Under the pieces are notes generated by a model, which saw only the letters and a list, made by a program, of their open reading frames with translations, had not been told where the DNA came from and searched no databases. From NCBI RefSeq assembly GCF_030848805.1, contig NC_092365.1:7626001-7690000 (forward strand): a stretch of 64,000 nucleotides of DNA, written 5' to 3'. Source of the stretch: Temnothorax longispinosus (Eukaryota > Arthropoda > Insecta > Hymenoptera > Formicidae). The position numbers were made by a program, and so were the translations under genes. This document shows, in pieces, positions 1 to 9,259 of the stretch (positions are counted from its first letter, which is position 1; each line of letters opens with the position of its first letter).

Positions 1-104
1 AAAGCGTACACCGCACGCTCCTAAGCACGACGTATGTATATAGATACGAGTAGCAATAAACGTTGTTCTATGATTGACTTGTGTCCTATCCTGAATACAT
101 CACA
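1..104 (+). repeat. 5' LTR of gypsy 1 (partial)
   Basis: These bases match positions 4613-4716 and end in ATACATCACA, the reverse complement of the 3' LTR start TGTGATGTAT. A polyadenylation-like AATAAA lies at 56-61. Only the last 104 of 220 bp are in the window. Confidence 0.93.
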
Positions 105-106
105 AC

Positions 107-117
107 TGGCGACGAGG
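107..117 (+). other. Primer binding site, tRNA-Ser(GCU)-like
   Basis: TGGCGACGAGG starts two bases after the LTR. It is complementary to CCA plus discriminator plus an acceptor stem of type GACGAGG, as remembered for insect tRNA-Ser(GCU). The tRNA identity is inferred from memory. Confidence 0.6.
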
Positions 118-277
118 TAACGACAAGTCGAACCATGTGCTGTGATTCAAGAAAATCAGGACAACGTGGCACGCGTAGCGGGTAGGCGAAACGCGTTAGC
201 AATAAAGTGTTGTCCAACGTCCGAAAAACGAGTCGCGTATAACACGGCAGGAAGGTACAGTGCAAAAGTAGGATTAC

Positions 278-736
278 ATGCAAGGACAACAAGGAACGTC
301 GTGGGTACAAAACCTGGATAAAAAAGGTGTAATAGCCGAATTGAAAAAAAGAGGAATCGAATGCAGTACCAGCAATAAGTTTGATGAATTACGTGAGTTG
401 TTGAGAAAAATTGTGAAACGTGAAATAGCCGAGACGGTCGGTAAAGACGGTAAAGAGAGTACGAAAATCAGCAAAAGAAGTGAATCTGACGATTCTTCAT
501 ACAGCGACGCTGCGAGTAACGAGGCAGCAACCGACTCAGACGAGGGCAACATGGCGAGCGACAGCATTAGGCTGGAATTCTGCCTACACAAAGACAATTG
601 GGAAAATTTTGTGGAACGACTAGAGCTGTACTTTACGGCGAAAGATATCAAAGAAGAAAAGCAAGCCGCACATCTGTTAACACGCTTAGATGAAGAAGCA
701 TTCAGTTTGATGAAGCAACTAGTAGCGCCGGATTAA
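278..736 (+). pseudogene. gag: Gag N-terminus of gypsy 1, ended by an in-frame stop
   Basis: This 152-codon segment starts 174 bp after the LTR and encodes the N-terminal part of Gag: a lysine- and glutamate-rich, serine-rich region, then the start of a capsid-like helical region. TAA at 734-736 closes it, but the same frame is open again immediately afterwards and runs through the rest of Gag and all of Pol to 4477. The simplest reading is one polyprotein with one nonsense mutation. The context GAT TAA TTA is not a known readthrough signal, so regulated readthrough is unlikely but not excluded. Confidence 0.8.
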
Positions 737-760
737 TTAAACACAAAAAAATTCAATGAC

Positions 761-3700
761 TTGGTGACAATCATGACCGGACATTTGAACCCGAAGCCGT
801 CTGAAATCATGGAAAGATGCAAGTTCAACGTGGCCAAACAAGAGGCGAATGAATCTGTGGCTGAATTCACAACCAGATTAAAAAAAATGGCAACGCACTG
901 CAATTTCGAAAATATAAAAGTAGCACTTCGAGACCAATTCGTGAGTGGATTGAAGGACCACGACACGAAAGCAGCGCTGTTCAGAATCGAAAAATTGGAC
1001 TATGAGACGGCGGTTAAAGAAGCTGTAATACGAGAAGCAGCAGAAAAAAATGCAACAAACACATTACAAGTGTTGGAAAATAAAAGTGCCAAAAGCGAAG
1101 TTTTCGCCTTACAAAACTCACGAAAGCCGGGTAGATGGAACATGAGTGGGGGTAATCCAACAAAGCCGCACGAGCAGCAGAGGCCCACGGCTGGCTCCAA
1201 TCAACAACAACACAACCAGCAACCGTCGAGCGAGCAAGGCATCGTGTGTTATTGCTGCGGAAAGCCAAATCATACAAGCAAGTGGTGCCGATACCGAGAG
1301 TTCACGTGCCATAACTGCGACAAGAAAGGCCATCTAAAGATAGTATGCCGGAAAGGGAGCGCCGGATCAACGCAACAACTCAAGCTGATGCAGGAGGACA
1401 GCGGAGCAGCCCTGGTTCCAGAGACGGCACCACATTGCAACGAGTTTCATAAATTGGACTTGAGCGATGAGTATGAGTATGTAAAGTACGTGAGCGGTAA
1501 AGACGGGGCCGAGCCTATGTTTGTTGACTTAACGGTGAACGGAACTAAAGTAAGAATGGAATTAGATACGGGCACATACGCGACAGTAATTTCAGAGAAA
1601 TGCTTTAATGAATGTTTCAGAATGTATAAATTGGTAAAAACAGAAAGAAATTTTAAGGTGTACAACGGTGACACCTTAAAACCAATCGGGAAATTAACGA
1701 ATCTAACAGTCGAATTAGAAAGTAAAACAAGAATATTGGAATGTTTTATTTTACCGGGTACGGGACCAGCATTGATCGGACGACAATGGTTACAAGCGTT
1801 CGGGTTATGGCCATTACGTTTAAGGGACAAAGATGAAAATAGTCTTAATAAAATTGATGTCGAAAATGTAGCTAACTATTTTTTCAAAAAATACAGTGAA
1901 TTGTTTAGCGATACCCCAGGAATGTATAATAAAAGTAAAACAAAAATACACTTGAAAACCGACGCGCGTCCAATAGCCCTTAAATGTATACATGTCGCGC
2001 ATGCGTTGAAACCATTAATAGAAAAAGAGCTAGATAGATTAGTCAAATTGGGGCATTTGGAGCCGGTAGAAACTAGTGAATGGGCCACGCCCATAGTACC
2101 AGTTTTCAAAAGTAACGGTAATATCAGACTATGTGGAGATTTTAAGCTCACGTTAAATCCCTACGTAATTATTGATAAATACCCACTGCATACAATTGAT
2201 GAAATTTTTGCAAACATGCAAGGAGGCACATTGTTTTCCGAGTTGGATTTAACGCACGCGTACATGCAATTCCCAGTAGATGAAGAATGTTTGCATCTGC
2301 TTACAATTGTAACACACAAGGGCTTATTTAGATATAAGAATATCCCAGAAGGTGTCTCACCAGCACCAGCGGATGTGCAGAAGAAAATGGACGAATGTCT
2401 AAGGGGAATAGACGGCGCAATTGCGTATCTCGATAATATCTATGTAACGGGTCGCACTAAAGAAGAGCATAAGGCGAATTTGGAAAAGGTTTGCGAAAGA
2501 TTACAGGAATGTGGACTACGAATTAATAAAGAAAAAAGCAAATTTATGAAAAACAGAATCAAAATACTAGGGTACGTAATAGACGAAAACGGGTTGCATA
2601 AAGCAAAATCTAAAGTACTTGCAATGATAAACGCCCCACAACCGGAAAACCATAAAGATTTAGCGTCGTTTCTAGGGCTTGTAACATTTTACTCGCGATT
2701 TTTAAAGAGTAGGGCAGCGAAATTGACTCCATTATACGAACTGTTAAACAAAAAAGAGTTCGAATGGAACAATGAGTGTACAAAAGCGTTCGAATGGCTG
2801 AAAAACGAACTAATTTTACCACGCGTATTAGCACATTACGATCCAACAGAGCAGATAGTGTTAGCGTGCGATGCATCGGATTATGGAATTTCCGCAGTAT
2901 TGTCTCATAAATACAAAAACGGCACGGAGAAGCCGATTGCATATGCGTCTAAGAAAATAGGGAAAAAAGAATTAAGCCGTACAATACTCGACAAAGAAGC
3001 GATGGCGATAGTCTACGGATTTAAAAGATTCTATGAATTTATTTTTGGAAAAGTGATTATTCTGAGAACAGATAATAAAGCCTTGCAATTAATTTTAGGC
3101 CCGCGCAAAGGAATACCAATAACAGCTGACAATCGTTTCCAAAGATGGGCCTATTTCCTATCAGGATTTCGGTACACTATAGAACATGTAAAATCGGAAA
3201 CAAATGCAAATTGCGATGCGTTATCTAGACTTCCAATTGAAGATAAAGATAACGATACACTGTTGTCAGAGGTAGAACCGAACTTTTTGCATATAAACTT
3301 TTTCGAAGAAGGAGTACAAACTTTTGATCACAAAATGTTAGCAGCCGAAAATAAAAAAGATAACACGGTTAGCAAAATAATAAAGTATGTATTGAGCGAA
3401 TGGCCAGATGCAAAAAAATTATCGGATAACGAAAAGTGTTACTATTCAAAGCGATTAGAATTAACAGTTGAAAAAGGATGTTTATTTTGGGGGTTACGAG
3501 CCGTCATCCCGGAAAATATGAGAGTGTCAATATTAAACGAATTACACGCCACGCATTTGGGAATTGTAAAAATCAAAATGTTTGCGCGCTCGTACGTCTG
3601 GTGGCCAAGAGTAGACTCGGATATAGAGACATTGGTAAATGGATGTAAAATTTGTTTGATTCAACATAAAAAGCCGTCACATACGCCATTAACGACATGG

Positions 3701-4477
3701 CCTTGGCCGACGAAAACGTGGAGTCGCATTCATTGTGATTTTGCTGGGCCATTTTACGGTAACATGTATTTGATTATTATCGATGCGCACTCAAAATGGC
3801 CTGAGGTAATTAACTTTAAGAATAATACAAAGACATATAGGCTGATAGAAGAATTCAAAAGCTTGTTTGCGCGATTTGGATTACCATTGCACTGCGTTAC
3901 GGACGGAGGACCGCAGTTTAGGAGCGTACAATTTCACAATTTTTTAGAGAAAAACGGTGTAAAACATACGTACTCGCCCCCTTACCATCCAGCTACAAAC
4001 GGAGCCGCGGAAAATTTCGTACAAACCTTTAAAGACAAAGTCACAAAAATCGTTCAGGGGGGAGAGACACTGGACACAGCGGTAAATATATTTTTGTATG
4101 ATTATCGTAGCATCGAGCATTGTACTACACGTAGAAGTCCCGCATACCTGATGTTTAACCGCGAATTACGGACACGATTTGATCTCTTGAAGCCGAATGT
4201 AGCTGAAACGGTTGAGGAGAAGCAACGCGCGCAAATTGTAAGTAGAGCAGCTAGGCGCAAAGTTGAAGTAGCAGTAGGTGACGATGTCATGGTCGACGAT
4301 TACGGCATAAGAGCCGATAAGCGAACCGCAGGTAAAATCGTGAAACAGACATCGCCATCTACGTACGACGTGCAGACCGATAAAGGTGCAGTTCAAAAGC
4401 GTCACATCGATCAGATAGTTAAGGGCAAAGCGAACGAGCCGGTATTGCGCCGCTCTCCCCGCTTCAATAGAGCTTAA
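761..4477 (+). CDS. pol: Gag (C-terminal part)-Pol polyprotein of gypsy 1
   Basis: This 1238-codon frame continues from gag without a shift. Residues about 1-160 are capsid-like. Two CCHC knuckles lie near 163-176 and 183-196. The protease motif is LDTG near 268-271. RT covers about 400-600, with the first catalytic Asp in SELDLTHAY near 496. The second site is Y556-L-D-N559 where YLDD is expected (codon AAT at 2435-2437), which should cripple polymerisation. RNase H (ACDASDYG) follows. The integrase has its His/Cys finger (HATHLG, CKICLIQH) and the three acidic residues (HCDFAG, TDGGPQF, AAENFV). Several other conserved RT positions also differ (for example IPEGVSPAPADVQ), so this is a drifting copy despite the long open frame. 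Family: Ty3/gypsy, clade not assigned. Confidence 0.9.
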   Translation: MVTIMTGHLNPKPSEIMERCKFNVAKQEANESVAEFTTRLKKMATHCNFENIKVALRDQFVSGLKDHDTKAALFRIEKLDYETAVKEAVIREAAEKNATNTLQVLENKSAKSEVFALQNSRKPGRWNMSGGNPTKPHEQQRPTAGSNQQQHNQQPSSEQGIVCYCCGKPNHTSKWCRYREFTCHNCDKKGHLKIVCRKGSAGSTQQLKLMQEDSGAALVPETAPHCNEFHKLDLSDEYEYVKYVSGKDGAEPMFVDLTVNGTKVRMELDTGTYATVISEKCFNECFRMYKLVKTERNFKVYNGDTLKPIGKLTNLTVELESKTRILECFILPGTGPALIGRQWLQAFGLWPLRLRDKDENSLNKIDVENVANYFFKKYSELFSDTPGMYNKSKTKIHLKTDARPIALKCIHVAHALKPLIEKELDRLVKLGHLEPVETSEWATPIVPVFKSNGNIRLCGDFKLTLNPYVIIDKYPLHTIDEIFANMQGGTLFSELDLTHAYMQFPVDEECLHLLTIVTHKGLFRYKNIPEGVSPAPADVQKKMDECLRGIDGAIAYLDNIYVTGRTKEEHKANLEKVCERLQECGLRINKEKSKFMKNRIKILGYVIDENGLHKAKSKVLAMINAPQPENHKDLASFLGLVTFYSRFLKSRAAKLTPLYELLNKKEFEWNNECTKAFEWLKNELILPRVLAHYDPTEQIVLACDASDYGISAVLSHKYKNGTEKPIAYASKKIGKKELSRTILDKEAMAIVYGFKRFYEFIFGKVIILRTDNKALQLILGPRKGIPITADNRFQRWAYFLSGFRYTIEHVKSETNANCDALSRLPIEDKDNDTLLSEVEPNFLHINFFEEGVQTFDHKMLAAENKKDNTVSKIIKYVLSEWPDAKKLSDNEKCYYSKRLELTVEKGCLFWGLRAVIPENMRVSILNELHATHLGIVKIKMFARSYVWWPRVDSDIETLVNGCKICLIQHKKPSHTPLTTWPWPTKTWSRIHCDFAGPFYGNMYLIIIDAHSKWPEVINFKNNTKTYRLIEEFKSLFARFGLPLHCVTDGGPQFRSVQFHNFLEKNGVKHTYSPPYHPATNGAAENFVQTFKDKVTKIVQGGETLDTAVNIFLYDYRSIEHCTTRRSPAYLMFNRELRTRFDLLKPNVAETVEEKQRAQIVSRAARRKVEVAVGDDVMVDDYGIRADKRTAGKIVKQTSPSTYDVQTDKGAVQKRHIDQIVKGKANEPVLRRSPRFNRA

Positions 4478-4480
4478 ATT

Positions 4481-4495
4481 AAAAAGGCGGGAAAG
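4481..4495 (+). other. Polypurine tract of gypsy 1
   Basis: AAAAAGGCGGGAAAG lies one base before the 3' LTR, three bases after the Pol stop. This is the expected plus-strand primer site. Confidence 0.75.
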
Positions 4496-4496
4496 T

Positions 4497-4716
4497 TGTG
4501 ATGTATCACGGAGCGCGACCGTGCACGGTAGCGAACAATAACACTGGCACGCGGCGACGGAGCGAGCGGAGCAGCGCCGAGCGAAGGCGAGGCCAGTTCA
4601 CGCCCGGCTAGCAAAGCGTACACCGCACGCTCCTAAGCACGACGTATGTATATAGATACGAGTAGCAATAAACGTTGTTCTATGATTGACTTGTGTCCTA
4701 TCCTGAATACATCACA
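4497..4716 (+). repeat. 3' LTR of gypsy 1 (220 bp)
   Basis: It begins TGTGATGTAT and ends ATACATCACA, a perfect 10-bp inverted terminus. Its last 104 bp match the start of the window. It has an AATAAA polyadenylation-like signal at 4668-4673. No clear TATA box is visible. Confidence 0.92.
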
Positions 4717-4825
4717 CCTCTCTCTTCTTTTTTCGACCGCTGTAAATTGAGCTCTGGTTCAGCCTTTGCAGTCAGTTAAGTCGACGTGATTCTGAGGCGT
4801 GATTAAGCGGCATACTAGTGGAAGA

Positions 4826-5295
4826 ATGGAAACAAGAATTGAAGATTTTATCGAAGTTATTTATCCCGCTGCAGGAGTAAGTACACATAATTGTATATTT
4901 ACAATATTTTTAATAATTTTTAAATATTTAAAATAATCATTCTTTTTTGTTACAGTGGATATGGGTAGACAACATGTCTGTAATCGAAATAGAACTAAAT
5001 AATATAATGAGGATTTGGATCCCTCGCAATCCGGTATGTATGAATATTTTCATAGATTTTACAGTTTTTAAATTTTTGTTTATCCTGTTTTCAGCACCAT
5101 ATATACATGCACGAGATAAATATACGACAACTCGTAAATTTGGCGCGCCAGCGTTGGGTGCGTTGGTTTAGGACGATTGACCAGGAAAACAACGCTGAAA
5201 TCTGGGAATGTTCCGGGGACATCGATATTTTTGGATTACGTCGTTTATTCGATATGGAGGACTTTGAAGAAGAAGAAGAAGAAGAACACTGGTAA
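4826..5295 (+). CDS. Small three-exon orphan gene, 109 aa, acidic C-terminus
   Basis: Exons are 4826-4876, 4956-5033 and 5095-5295. Both introns are 61-79 bp, begin GTAAGT or GTATGT, end in CAG, and lie between codons, so the frame is continuous. The protein starts METRIEDF, has a tryptophan- and arginine-rich middle (QRWVRWFRTI) and ends in a run of seven Glu before HW. The stop at 5293-5295 overlaps a further GTAAGT donor, so a non-coding last exon after the CAG at 5373 is possible; either splicing choice gives the same stop. AATAAA at 5325-5330 could end the unspliced form. A TCAGTT initiator-like site lies at 4772. I do not recognise the family. The acidic tail resembles that of the 131-aa Polinton gene at 8663, but there is no other link. 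Confidence 0.6.
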
Positions 5296-5563
5296 GTTAC
5301 TCGTTTTTCCAATACAAAATATTGAATAAACATTGTTTTATATTAATCATCTTGTTACATTTGTGTGTTTCAGGTAAAGAAATTGTTTTGAACTCCCATT
5401 ATTCTTTTACTTCCTCAGTTAAGGTTACGCTTTTAAGAAAACATTATATCAATTTTGTAACTTATTTATAAGCAATATATATTTGTATGGATTCTAAGGA
5501 TAAGACAAGGCGAGCGTTGCGTGCGTGCGTGTGCGTGTGCGTGTCGTGTGCGTGTTCGTGTGC

Positions 5564-5620
<57 letters not shown>

Positions 5621-5956
5621 GGCAGAGTAATTAGGCGGCTGAAAGCGAGTAAATGTAAAATGATTTTGTAAAGGGTTGGCGTCCCTAAAAACGCCCTTTC
5701 AACTCCATCAGGGGAATAAAGTGCATAGTAATCTAAAATTCTTGTCGACATAAAATTCATGCCACATGAGAAATAAATAAATATATAATATGGTAAAAAG
5801 TTTAAACGATTTTTCCTTTTCATTTACCGTTCATCCCATTCCCTGTCATTAAAATTAAGCTGTCTTCATTTATTGTTTACTTAAATGTAATATTAAAATT
5901 AAATATCGCGAAGATCTAAACGATTAAATATCGTTGGCGAAGAAAAGATACGCGAA
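5296..5956. other. Spacer with GT microsatellite
   Basis: This stretch holds the possible 3' end of the small gene, a long (GT)n/(GCGT)n run at about 5511-5618, and AT-rich unique-looking sequence. Open frames across the GT run are low-complexity artefacts. No gene is supported. Confidence 0.7.
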
Positions 5957-6480
5957 CGAGAAGACGCGCGCGAATGGGGGCCGGGAGCGAGAGGGACCGC
6001 GCGCGAGGGAAAGAGAACGCGCGAACGAAAAGACACGCGCGAACGGGGGCCGGGAGCGAAAGAAACCGCGCGCGAGGAAAAGAGAACGCGCGAATAAGAA
6101 GACGCGCGCGAACGGGGGCCGGGAGCGCGAGAGACCGCGCGAGAGAACAACTACGAGGGGGAGATAACGCGAGCGGGAGCGTGCCGTGTGACGTCTCGCG
6201 GACCGACGTGGCCGTTGCACGCAGACCCCTTCCCCGCGGCGCGCCGAAAACGCGAACGCCCCTTCCCCGCGGCGCGCCGAAAACGCGGTCACCCCTCCCC
6301 CGCGGCGCCCGAAAACGCGAACGCGGGTCCCCTCACCCCGCGGCGCCCGAAAACGCGGTACCCCCCCTCCCCTTTCCCGCGACGCCCGAAAACGTGGTAC
6401 ACCCCCCCCCGCGGTCACCCCCCGATTCCCCCCGCCCGCGGTACCCCCCTCCCCCTCACCCCCCTCGAGCACCGCCCGGG
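5957..6480. repeat. GC-rich tandem repeats
   Basis: Two tandem families lie side by side. From about 5957 to 6150 there are three copies of a roughly 61-bp unit built on CGCGCGCGAACGGGGGCCGG. From about 6222 to 6480 there are about eight shorter units of 25-30 bp containing CCGCGGCGCGCCGAAAACGCG-like sequence and C runs. Both strands show long open frames of Arg/Pro-rich low-complexity protein, which follow from the base composition and are not called as genes. Confidence 0.75.
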
Positions 6481-6729
6481 AATAAAACGCCCATACCTTG
6501 CAACCGCACGCGCCGTGTCGACCAACCGACGCTGACGTTGACGGCGGTGCCGCGAGCAGCGGCGGCAAACGAGCGGGACGACACGACCGAGGAGGTAATG
6601 AGACCACCCTCGGGAGAGGAGACCCCAGGGAACGAGGAAAACGTCCCCGACGTAGGGTAGATTATCGCGAGCGTTCCAAGGACGGAATTATCTAGGGAGC
6701 CCAAACTTCTTTGGCCATTGTGTTGGATT

Positions 6730-7345
6730 TATTTTGTTTCATTTATTTGACGATAGCGCACTGCGTAGGGAGCGTGTTTTGTCGATGACGCATCGAACCT
6801 GTTGGAACATGTTCGTCGTAAACAACATATTTCTAGGAAAAGGGGGGTGTTATCGCGCGTAGACTAAACAATATATCTACGCAGTACGTGAAAGACAAAG
6901 GAAAAAATGACGTCATCGGGACGATGATTGACCCGATAACGCATCGAACCTGTCCAAACATGTTCGTCGTAAACAACATATTTCTAGGAAAAGGGGGTGT
7001 TATCGCGTAGACTAAACAATCGAATATCTCGTAGACTAAACAATCGAACCTGTCGGGACACGTTCGACGTAAACAACATATTTCTAGGAAAAGGGGGGCG
7101 GTTATCGCGTAGACTAAACAATCTATCTACGCAGTACGTGAAAGACAAAGGAAAAAAATGACGTCATCGGGACGATGATCGACCCGATAACGCATCGAAC
7201 CTGTCGGAACTATCGCGTAGACTAAACAATCTATCTACGCAGTACGTGAAAGACAAAGGAAAAAAATGACGTCATCGGGACGATGATCGACCCGATAACG
7301 CATCGAACCTGTCGGAACATGTTCGTCGTAAACAACATATGATAA
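6730..7345. repeat. Modular repeat with CRE palindromes next to the Polinton
   Basis: About four partial copies of a 100-160 bp module share GCGTAGACTAAACAAT, CTACGCAGTACGTGAAAGAC, CATCGAACCTGTC and AACAACATATTTCTAGGAAA. Three copies carry the palindrome TGACGTCA (6908-6915, 7159-7166, 7267-7274), each followed by CGGGACGATGAT. The copies differ by deletions. The array ends about 110 bp beyond the leftmost Polinton gene and may be a subterminal region of that element; no matching array is seen on its right side. Confidence 0.7.
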
Positions 7346-7456
7346 AAGTTAGGTATAGGGAAGGACATGCACGCAAAAGAAAAATACATCGTTCGTTTTA
7401 GGGTGTAAAAAAAGCCTGTTTATTTAACTCTTTTTTTACATAATATATCTTACGTG

Positions 7457-8239
7457 CTAAAAAACTAAAGCTGCGAGCTCACAATCGATGAGCTGATTCG
7501 TATTGAACGCATCGCTAGCGCATATTGCATTCGACGCTTCCCTGGGATCCGTCACGGTGGACGCGATATCGGAGAACTGCGCAAATTTTGCATCGACCAC
7601 CGCAAGGATTCTGACCAAACGATCGAATCTCGCTTCGATGCACCGATCGAGATCGAACATACGATGCAGCGTCGATTCGGTCATCATCAAGCGTACGTTT
7701 ACAGATTCGAGACGTATAAGTTTGACGTTATTAACCGACGTACAAACTCTCACCGTTAGCGGTCCAACGTTTATAAAACTATGGGCATTTTTGAAGTCGT
7801 TGCGAAAGAAATTCTGTATATTTCGTCGTTGCTCGTAGAGTGCCTTCCACGTTTCGAGAGACAACAGCAGTTCCTTTCCTCGATGATCTCCAACGGCAAT
7901 CTCCACATAGCTCGGTGGGCCCACGTTGATGCCAATTTCGAGGAATTTGTATCCCGTAGCTGTCAGCTGAGTATGCAAACCGCGCGACGGTCCCCCGAAA
8001 TGCTGGATAAAAGAAATGAAATTAGTTTTTTTATTTTTATAAGTATTACAATATGCAAAGATATAAAAACTGGGGGAGACTCTATATGTTAATTTTTTCT
8101 CAAACGAAACTTACCTATTGCATCTGGCCTCATACGTTTGAGTTTCAACGTTGTGAATCGGCACGTAATAATTCACGGCATTCACGCGTTTTGCACCGTT
8201 GTTGCTGCTGCTGCTGTTGCATCCTTCAAAGGAGAACAT
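7457..8239 (-). pseudogene. Polinton-associated gene, two exons, one base out of phase
   Basis: Exon 1 is 8239-8115 and starts ATG TTC TCC TTT; exon 2 is 8002-7457. The 112-bp intron has GTAAGT and ends TTTATCCAG. Exon 2 is open for 182 codons from its first base and contains LEIGINVGPPSYVEIAVGDHRG and a long helical region with many Arg/Asp. Joining the two exons puts exon 2 out of frame by one base; the run of five G at 7992-7996 just after the acceptor is the likely place of a single-base loss. AATAAA lies downstream on this strand at 7424-7419. From memory the family occurs in insect Polintons, but its function is unknown to me. Confidence 0.6.
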
Positions 8240-8662
8240 TTTTTCGCTCTCTAGGCTCTGAGAAGTTGTCCGTCAGTACAAGCGATCGCGACAAGCTGCT
8301 CATTTGAAATTACTTGAGTATACGCGACAACTCCAAAAAGTAATGATGTGGTGGTGGGGGAAGGGGGAGCGGGAGGGGGAATTAATGTTTATATAGAACT
8401 GCGCAGTCAGTGGATTTTTTAGGAGAGAAGGAAGTAAAGCCTACTCTAACGGTGATGATGGGGGAGGGGAGGAAGAGTAAGAAATAAAACATTATAAAAA
8501 GTTATATATAATATATTTATTAAAAAAAAGATCGCAAATCTTTATGGCGTCGCGCGCGACCACCAATTAAATAGTTTTATTACATTTTGTAACGCGCAAT
8601 TCTTTTCATGTTTTCCGCATCGCATAGTATTGGTGTCATCTAGTTTATTCAAAGATTCTAGT
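8240..8662. other. Spacer between two leftward Polinton genes
   Basis: G-rich plus-strand stretches occur at about 8350-8380 and 8461-8475, with AT-rich sequence between. AATAAA on the minus strand at 8581-8576 probably serves the 131-aa gene. Nothing else is recognised. Confidence 0.6.
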
Positions 8663-9058
8663 TTATTCGAAGATTAGGTTTTTTCGCGCATAATTCTCCA
8701 GCAGATCCACCAGCCATTCTCGTTTCTGGCATCCCTTGACGTACACGAGAGTCGGCATTTCGTCGTCATCGTCTTCTTCTTCTTCTTCTTCTTCTTCCAT
8801 ACCAAGCACGGCCGACGTAATTAGGCGTTTCACCATGCTGTACGGCACGTTTCCGTCTTCCCATCGTAATCCATGGTGATTGCAAATCAACCAGGTAGCG
8901 CACGATTTGTCCGATTTTGTGAGGAGATTCCACGGCATGGGGTACGTAAAGATGTGATGCGTCAGAACGCAGCCTTTTCTCAGCACCGCCACCTCCTTCA
9001 CGACAAATTTCATCCCGACGAGGAATCCTTGCAGGTCCACGAACGTTGGTACGGACAT
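8663..9058 (-). CDS. Polinton-associated 131-aa protein of unknown function
   Basis: The ATG at 9058 opens a frame starting MSVPTFVDLQGF. The N-terminal half is a compact mixed fold with NHHGLRWEDG. The middle is a low-complexity run of eight Glu and four Asp, and the C-terminal part has VYVKGCQKREWL. From memory, related proteins in ant Polintons are longer, so the C-terminus may be truncated. A TATA box (TATAAA, 9156-9151 on this strand) lies 30 bp before an initiator-like CAG at 9126, giving a 67-nt leader. No enzymatic motif is certain. The VDLQG start resembles an exonuclease strand, but this is only a thought. Confidence 0.7.
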   Translation of the reverse strand: MSVPTFVDLQGFLVGMKFVVKEVAVLRKGCVLTHHIFTYPMPWNLLTKSDKSCATWLICNHHGLRWEDGNVPYSMVKRLITSAVLGMEEEEEEEEDDDDEMPTLVYVKGCQKREWLVDLLENYARKNLIFE

Positions 9059-9150
9059 GACGAGATTTCTCTATCTCTCTATCTCCCTCGTCGATGCGTC
9101 AATCGAGAGGAATGACGCGCAACTCTGCGAACCGTCTCGCGACACTCTGA

Positions 9151-9156
9151 TTTATA
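9151..9156 (-). promoter_or_regulatory. TATA box of the 131-aa Polinton gene
   Basis: On the minus strand AAGTATAAATC places TATAAA 30 bp upstream of TCGCAGAGTT (A at 9126). The spacing is right for a core promoter directed at the ATG at 9058. Confidence 0.5.
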
Positions 9157-9259
9157 CTTTCTCCTCCCTCCCTCCCTTGCCCCTCTAAATAATTGTATCG
9201 GAGACTGATGGAAAGAGAGAGAGAGAAAATAATATTCACGTCGACGTTGCCGCGAACTC

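Larger units (their letters stand above)
1..4716 (+). mobile_element. Ty3/gypsy LTR retrotransposon 1 (5' end cut by window)
   Basis: The last 104 bases of the 5' LTR recur at the 3' end of a complete 220-bp LTR. Between them lie a tRNA-Ser-like primer site, one long gag-pol frame with zinc knuckles, protease, reverse transcriptase, RNase H and integrase, and a purine tract. The RT-RNase H-integrase order is that of Ty3/gypsy. The element is probably not autonomous: gag has an in-frame stop and the RT catalytic box reads YLDN instead of YLDD. The 5' LTR start and any target duplication lie outside the window. Confidence 0.95.

Noticed and set aside
734..736. Programmed readthrough of the gag stop in gypsy 1
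   Set aside because: The context TAA TTA is not a known readthrough signal and the copy has other lesions, so a nonsense mutation is simpler.
5494..5823. Open frame with a long Thr-His repeat on the minus strand
   Set aside because: It is the translation of the GT microsatellite and has no other protein-like sequence.
5899..6707. Overlapping Arg/Pro-rich open frames on both strands
   Set aside because: They come from GC-rich tandem repeats; all frames are open by composition and none has a domain.
6730..7345. Possible CRISPR-like array because of regular repeats
   Set aside because: Units vary in length, have no unique spacers of constant size, and the genome is eukaryotic.
8385..8411. Plus-strand TATATAG followed by TCAGTGG as a promoter
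   Set aside because: The spacing is only 19 bp and no plus-strand gene follows.
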